Notes under the pieces: generated by a model
The model's database searches: none
What the model was told of the DNA's origin: nothing
The model's input: the letters and a program-made list of their open reading frames with translations, nothing else
Shown: positions 62,902-64,000 of the stretch, one piece after another
Position numbering within the stretch: position 1 is the stretch's first letter
Layout of the letters: the number at the start of each line of letters is the position of its first letter
Translations under genes and position numbers: made by a program
Assembly: GCA_017407125.1 (NCBI GenBank)
Contig: JAFQXE010000007.1
Location: 1 to 64,000, forward strand
DNA from: Thermoguttaceae bacterium
Lineage (GTDB): Bacteria; Planctomycetota; Planctomycetia; Pirellulales; Thermoguttaceae
Length of the DNA: 64,000 nt
Reading direction: 5' to 3'

Positions 62902-62989
62902 ACGAATGTCCGGCCGAATGTTTCCAACTTGCAGCGAGATTCTCGAAGTTATCAGAAGTCTCGGCTATGTGAAAACAAGACGTTTTTAG
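62768..62989 (+). CDS. Small conserved planctomycete-type protein
   Basis: 73 residues starting at GTG (62768), with an excellent Shine-Dalgarno AGAGGAG (62753-62759) 8 bases upstream. The C-terminal two thirds ([38 protein letters not shown]) form a helix-turn-helix-like pair of helices that I recall as common in planctomycetes; its function is unknown. An intrinsic terminator follows at once, so this is a single-gene unit. Confidence 0.7.
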   Translation: MNNPTCEAVRSSNSRCRRGKIDPTTCERDYSEDEVEFMRALDSYKRMSGRMFPTCSEILEVIRSLGYVKTRRF

Positions 62990-63015
62990 TTAACAGATAA
63001 ACACTAATTTTTTTC

Positions 63016-63079
63016 GAGAATTGGAATTCCAGCCTCGGGTTTGAGGCGTCTCTTGGTCTGGACTTCCAATTCTCTTTTT
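63016..63079 (+). terminator. Intrinsic terminator of the small gene
   Basis: GAGAATTGGAA (63016-63026) pairs perfectly with TTCCAATTCTC (63064-63074), followed by TTTTT. Confidence 0.85.
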
Positions 63080-63198
63080 CTGTTTTAAACTCCCTGACTT
63101 GCCAAATTTATCTTTTCTGCCCCGCTCTATCCTCCGCTGTTCTATTCTTTTTTTCTCGAGAGGATCGCTTTGCGTAATTACGAATTGCCCCGCCCCCC

Positions 63199-63227
63199 TT
63201 GCGCGAGTTTTGGTTCTTCGTTATAAT
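63199..63227 (+). promoter_or_regulatory. Sigma70-type promoter of glgB
   Basis: TTGCGC at 63199-63204 and TATAAT at 63222-63227, 17 bases apart. The start site near 63234 would leave 17 bases to the first in-frame ATG (63251) or 68 to the second (63302). Confidence 0.7.
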
Positions 63228-63301
63228 ATATATGGAATTTAACAAATGCAATGTTACGTCAGCGGCAGATGTTCAATGTCGAGCGTAACTTTCACAATAG
63301 T

Positions 63302-64000
63302 ATGAAGAGCAATATTTCCCTCAAACTGCTAGGCCAGCTTTTAGACGGTCGATGCAGTTCTCCGCGCAGCATACTTGGACCGCACTCGTCGGGCGACGAT
63401 CCAGACTTGATTTATATCAGAGCCTGGCTCCCGCAAGCGAGTCAGGCGTGGGTAATCGACAGTCAGGGCGACGTCGTGGCGCCCTTGCGTAAAGTTCACC
63501 CGGCGGGGCTGTTTGAGGCGGCTTGCCGTCAGTTTAAGATATCCGATTTTTCCAATCCCCTCAACAAAATAGTTTATCGATTTCGCGTCGCTGACAAGAA
63601 AGGTTTCGTCATGACCAAAGAAGATCCGTACCAGTTCCCCTCTCTGTTAACCGATTATGACCGCTATTTATTGGGCGAGGGTCAGCATTGGAAATCCTAC
63701 GACAAGCTCGGCGCTCACGTCTGCAAAAACAAGGGCGTCGATGGCGTCAATTTTTTGGTTTGGGCGCCCAACGCCCGATCGGTCAGCGTTATTGGAGATT
63801 TCAACGGCTGGAACAAAACCGCGTCGCCTATGCAAAACGTCGACTCCACTGGCTATTGGGAGCTGTTCGTTCCGAACCTCAAACCGGGCGCGCTGTACAA
63901 GTTTGCCGTCAACCAGAACGGAAACTGGGTGGAAAAGTTCGACCCGCACGCCTTTGCCAGCGAATGTCCGCCGCAGACGGCGTCCAAAGTCGCGGACTTG
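63302..64000 (+). CDS. glgB: 1,4-alpha-glucan branching enzyme, 5' part
   Basis: The first 233 residues of a glycogen branching enzyme; the gene runs off the window. The N1 domain holds LIYIRAWLPQA and LVDD-like elements (YRFRVADKKG). It is followed by the GlgB linker EDPYQFPSLLTDYDRYLLGEG and the CBM48 domain GVNFLVWAPNARSVSVIGDFNGWN. GlgB makes alpha-1,6 branches in glycogen. An in-frame ATG at 63251 adds 17 residues; neither start has a clear Shine-Dalgarno. Confidence 0.93.
   Translation, partial: MKSNISLKLLGQLLDGRCSSPRSILGPHSSGDDPDLIYIRAWLPQASQAWVIDSQGDVVAPLRKVHPAGLFEAACRQFKISDFSNPLNKIVYRFRVADKKGFVMTKEDPYQFPSLLTDYDRYLLGEGQHWKSYDKLGAHVCKNKGVDGVNFLVWAPNARSVSVIGDFNGWNKTASPMQNVDSTGYWELFVPNLKPGALYKFAVNQNGNWVEKFDPHAFASECPPQTASKVADL

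Overview
This window looks like chromosomal DNA of a planctomycete, probably an anaerobic, gut-type member of the Pirellulales/Thermoguttaceae. This is inferred from gene content, not from a marker gene. The indicators are a DUF1080 secreted protein, a Gfo/Idh oxidoreductase, a Tat-exported sugar-phosphate-isomerase-like TIM barrel, a J-domain-like protein of the 'YYQWLGIP' type, a large multihaem cytochrome with HEAT and TPR tails, a DUF11-repeat surface protein, a squalene/phytoene synthase and a proline-rich surface protein. Desulfoferrodoxin points to an anaerobe. I found no rRNA, tRNA, CRISPR array or transposase.

Layout. 0-3.7 kb (all minus): the 5' part of a type III DNA methyltransferase, a J-like membrane protein, rarA and a Gfo/Idh oxidoreductase. 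3.8 kb: a lone UmuD-like protease with a clear promoter. 4.4-8.5 kb (minus): mlaD, mlaF and mlaE lipid transport genes, a YbgC-like thioesterase and an ExbD/TolR protein. 8.7-9.7 kb: the C-terminal tail of a hybrid sensor kinase, followed by 1.1 kb of non-coding, hairpin-rich then AT-rich DNA. 10.9-21.7 kb: argB, DUF1080, a propeller protein, squalene/phytoene synthase, PAP2 phosphatase, GDPD, a proline-rich surface protein, def, dus and asd. 22-23.5 kb: an AT-rich AlbA_2/Schlafen-like gene. 23.6-29.2 kb: UPF0210, rpiB, a ROK kinase, cmk and mtnA. 29.3-32.6 kb: two AT-rich genes of unknown function enclosed by long inverted repeats. 32.6-40.8 kb: ileS and a 1485-residue TIR-transmembrane-YD-repeat-PDZ protein. 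41-49 kb: a membrane protein, a UXS-type epimerase, a TlpA-like thioredoxin, pgk and a large secreted protein. 49-64 kb: a Sel1-like protein, a TolC-family lipoprotein, an octahaem cytochrome, an HTH regulator, a TIM-barrel isomerase, a DUF11 protein, TspO, purQ, desulfoferrodoxin, a small conserved protein and the start of glgB.

Core metabolic genes (argB, asd, mtnA, cmk, purQ, pgk, rpiB, glgB) stand singly or in very short transcription units, often with a sigma70-type promoter or a hairpin terminator. The tightest units are rarA/J-like/methyltransferase, ExbD/thioesterase/mlaEFD, and the propeller protein/squalene synthase pair.

The most unusual signal is in the intergenic DNA. (1) Many gaps carry period-7 tandem repeats, often as two inverted arms around a short spacer; the heptamer sequence differs between loci while period and fold persist. 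They resemble the STRR heptamers of cyanobacteria, and in places run into start regions or stop codons. (2) Palindromic elements of about 145 bp recur, and one family member lies in the inverted repeats of the 3.2-kb module. (3) Small perfect hairpins cluster densely, including a two-hairpin REP/BIME-like unit present twice. The best candidate for an undescribed protein system is the TIR-YD-PDZ fusion; the inverted-repeat module is the best candidate mobile or phase-variable locus.
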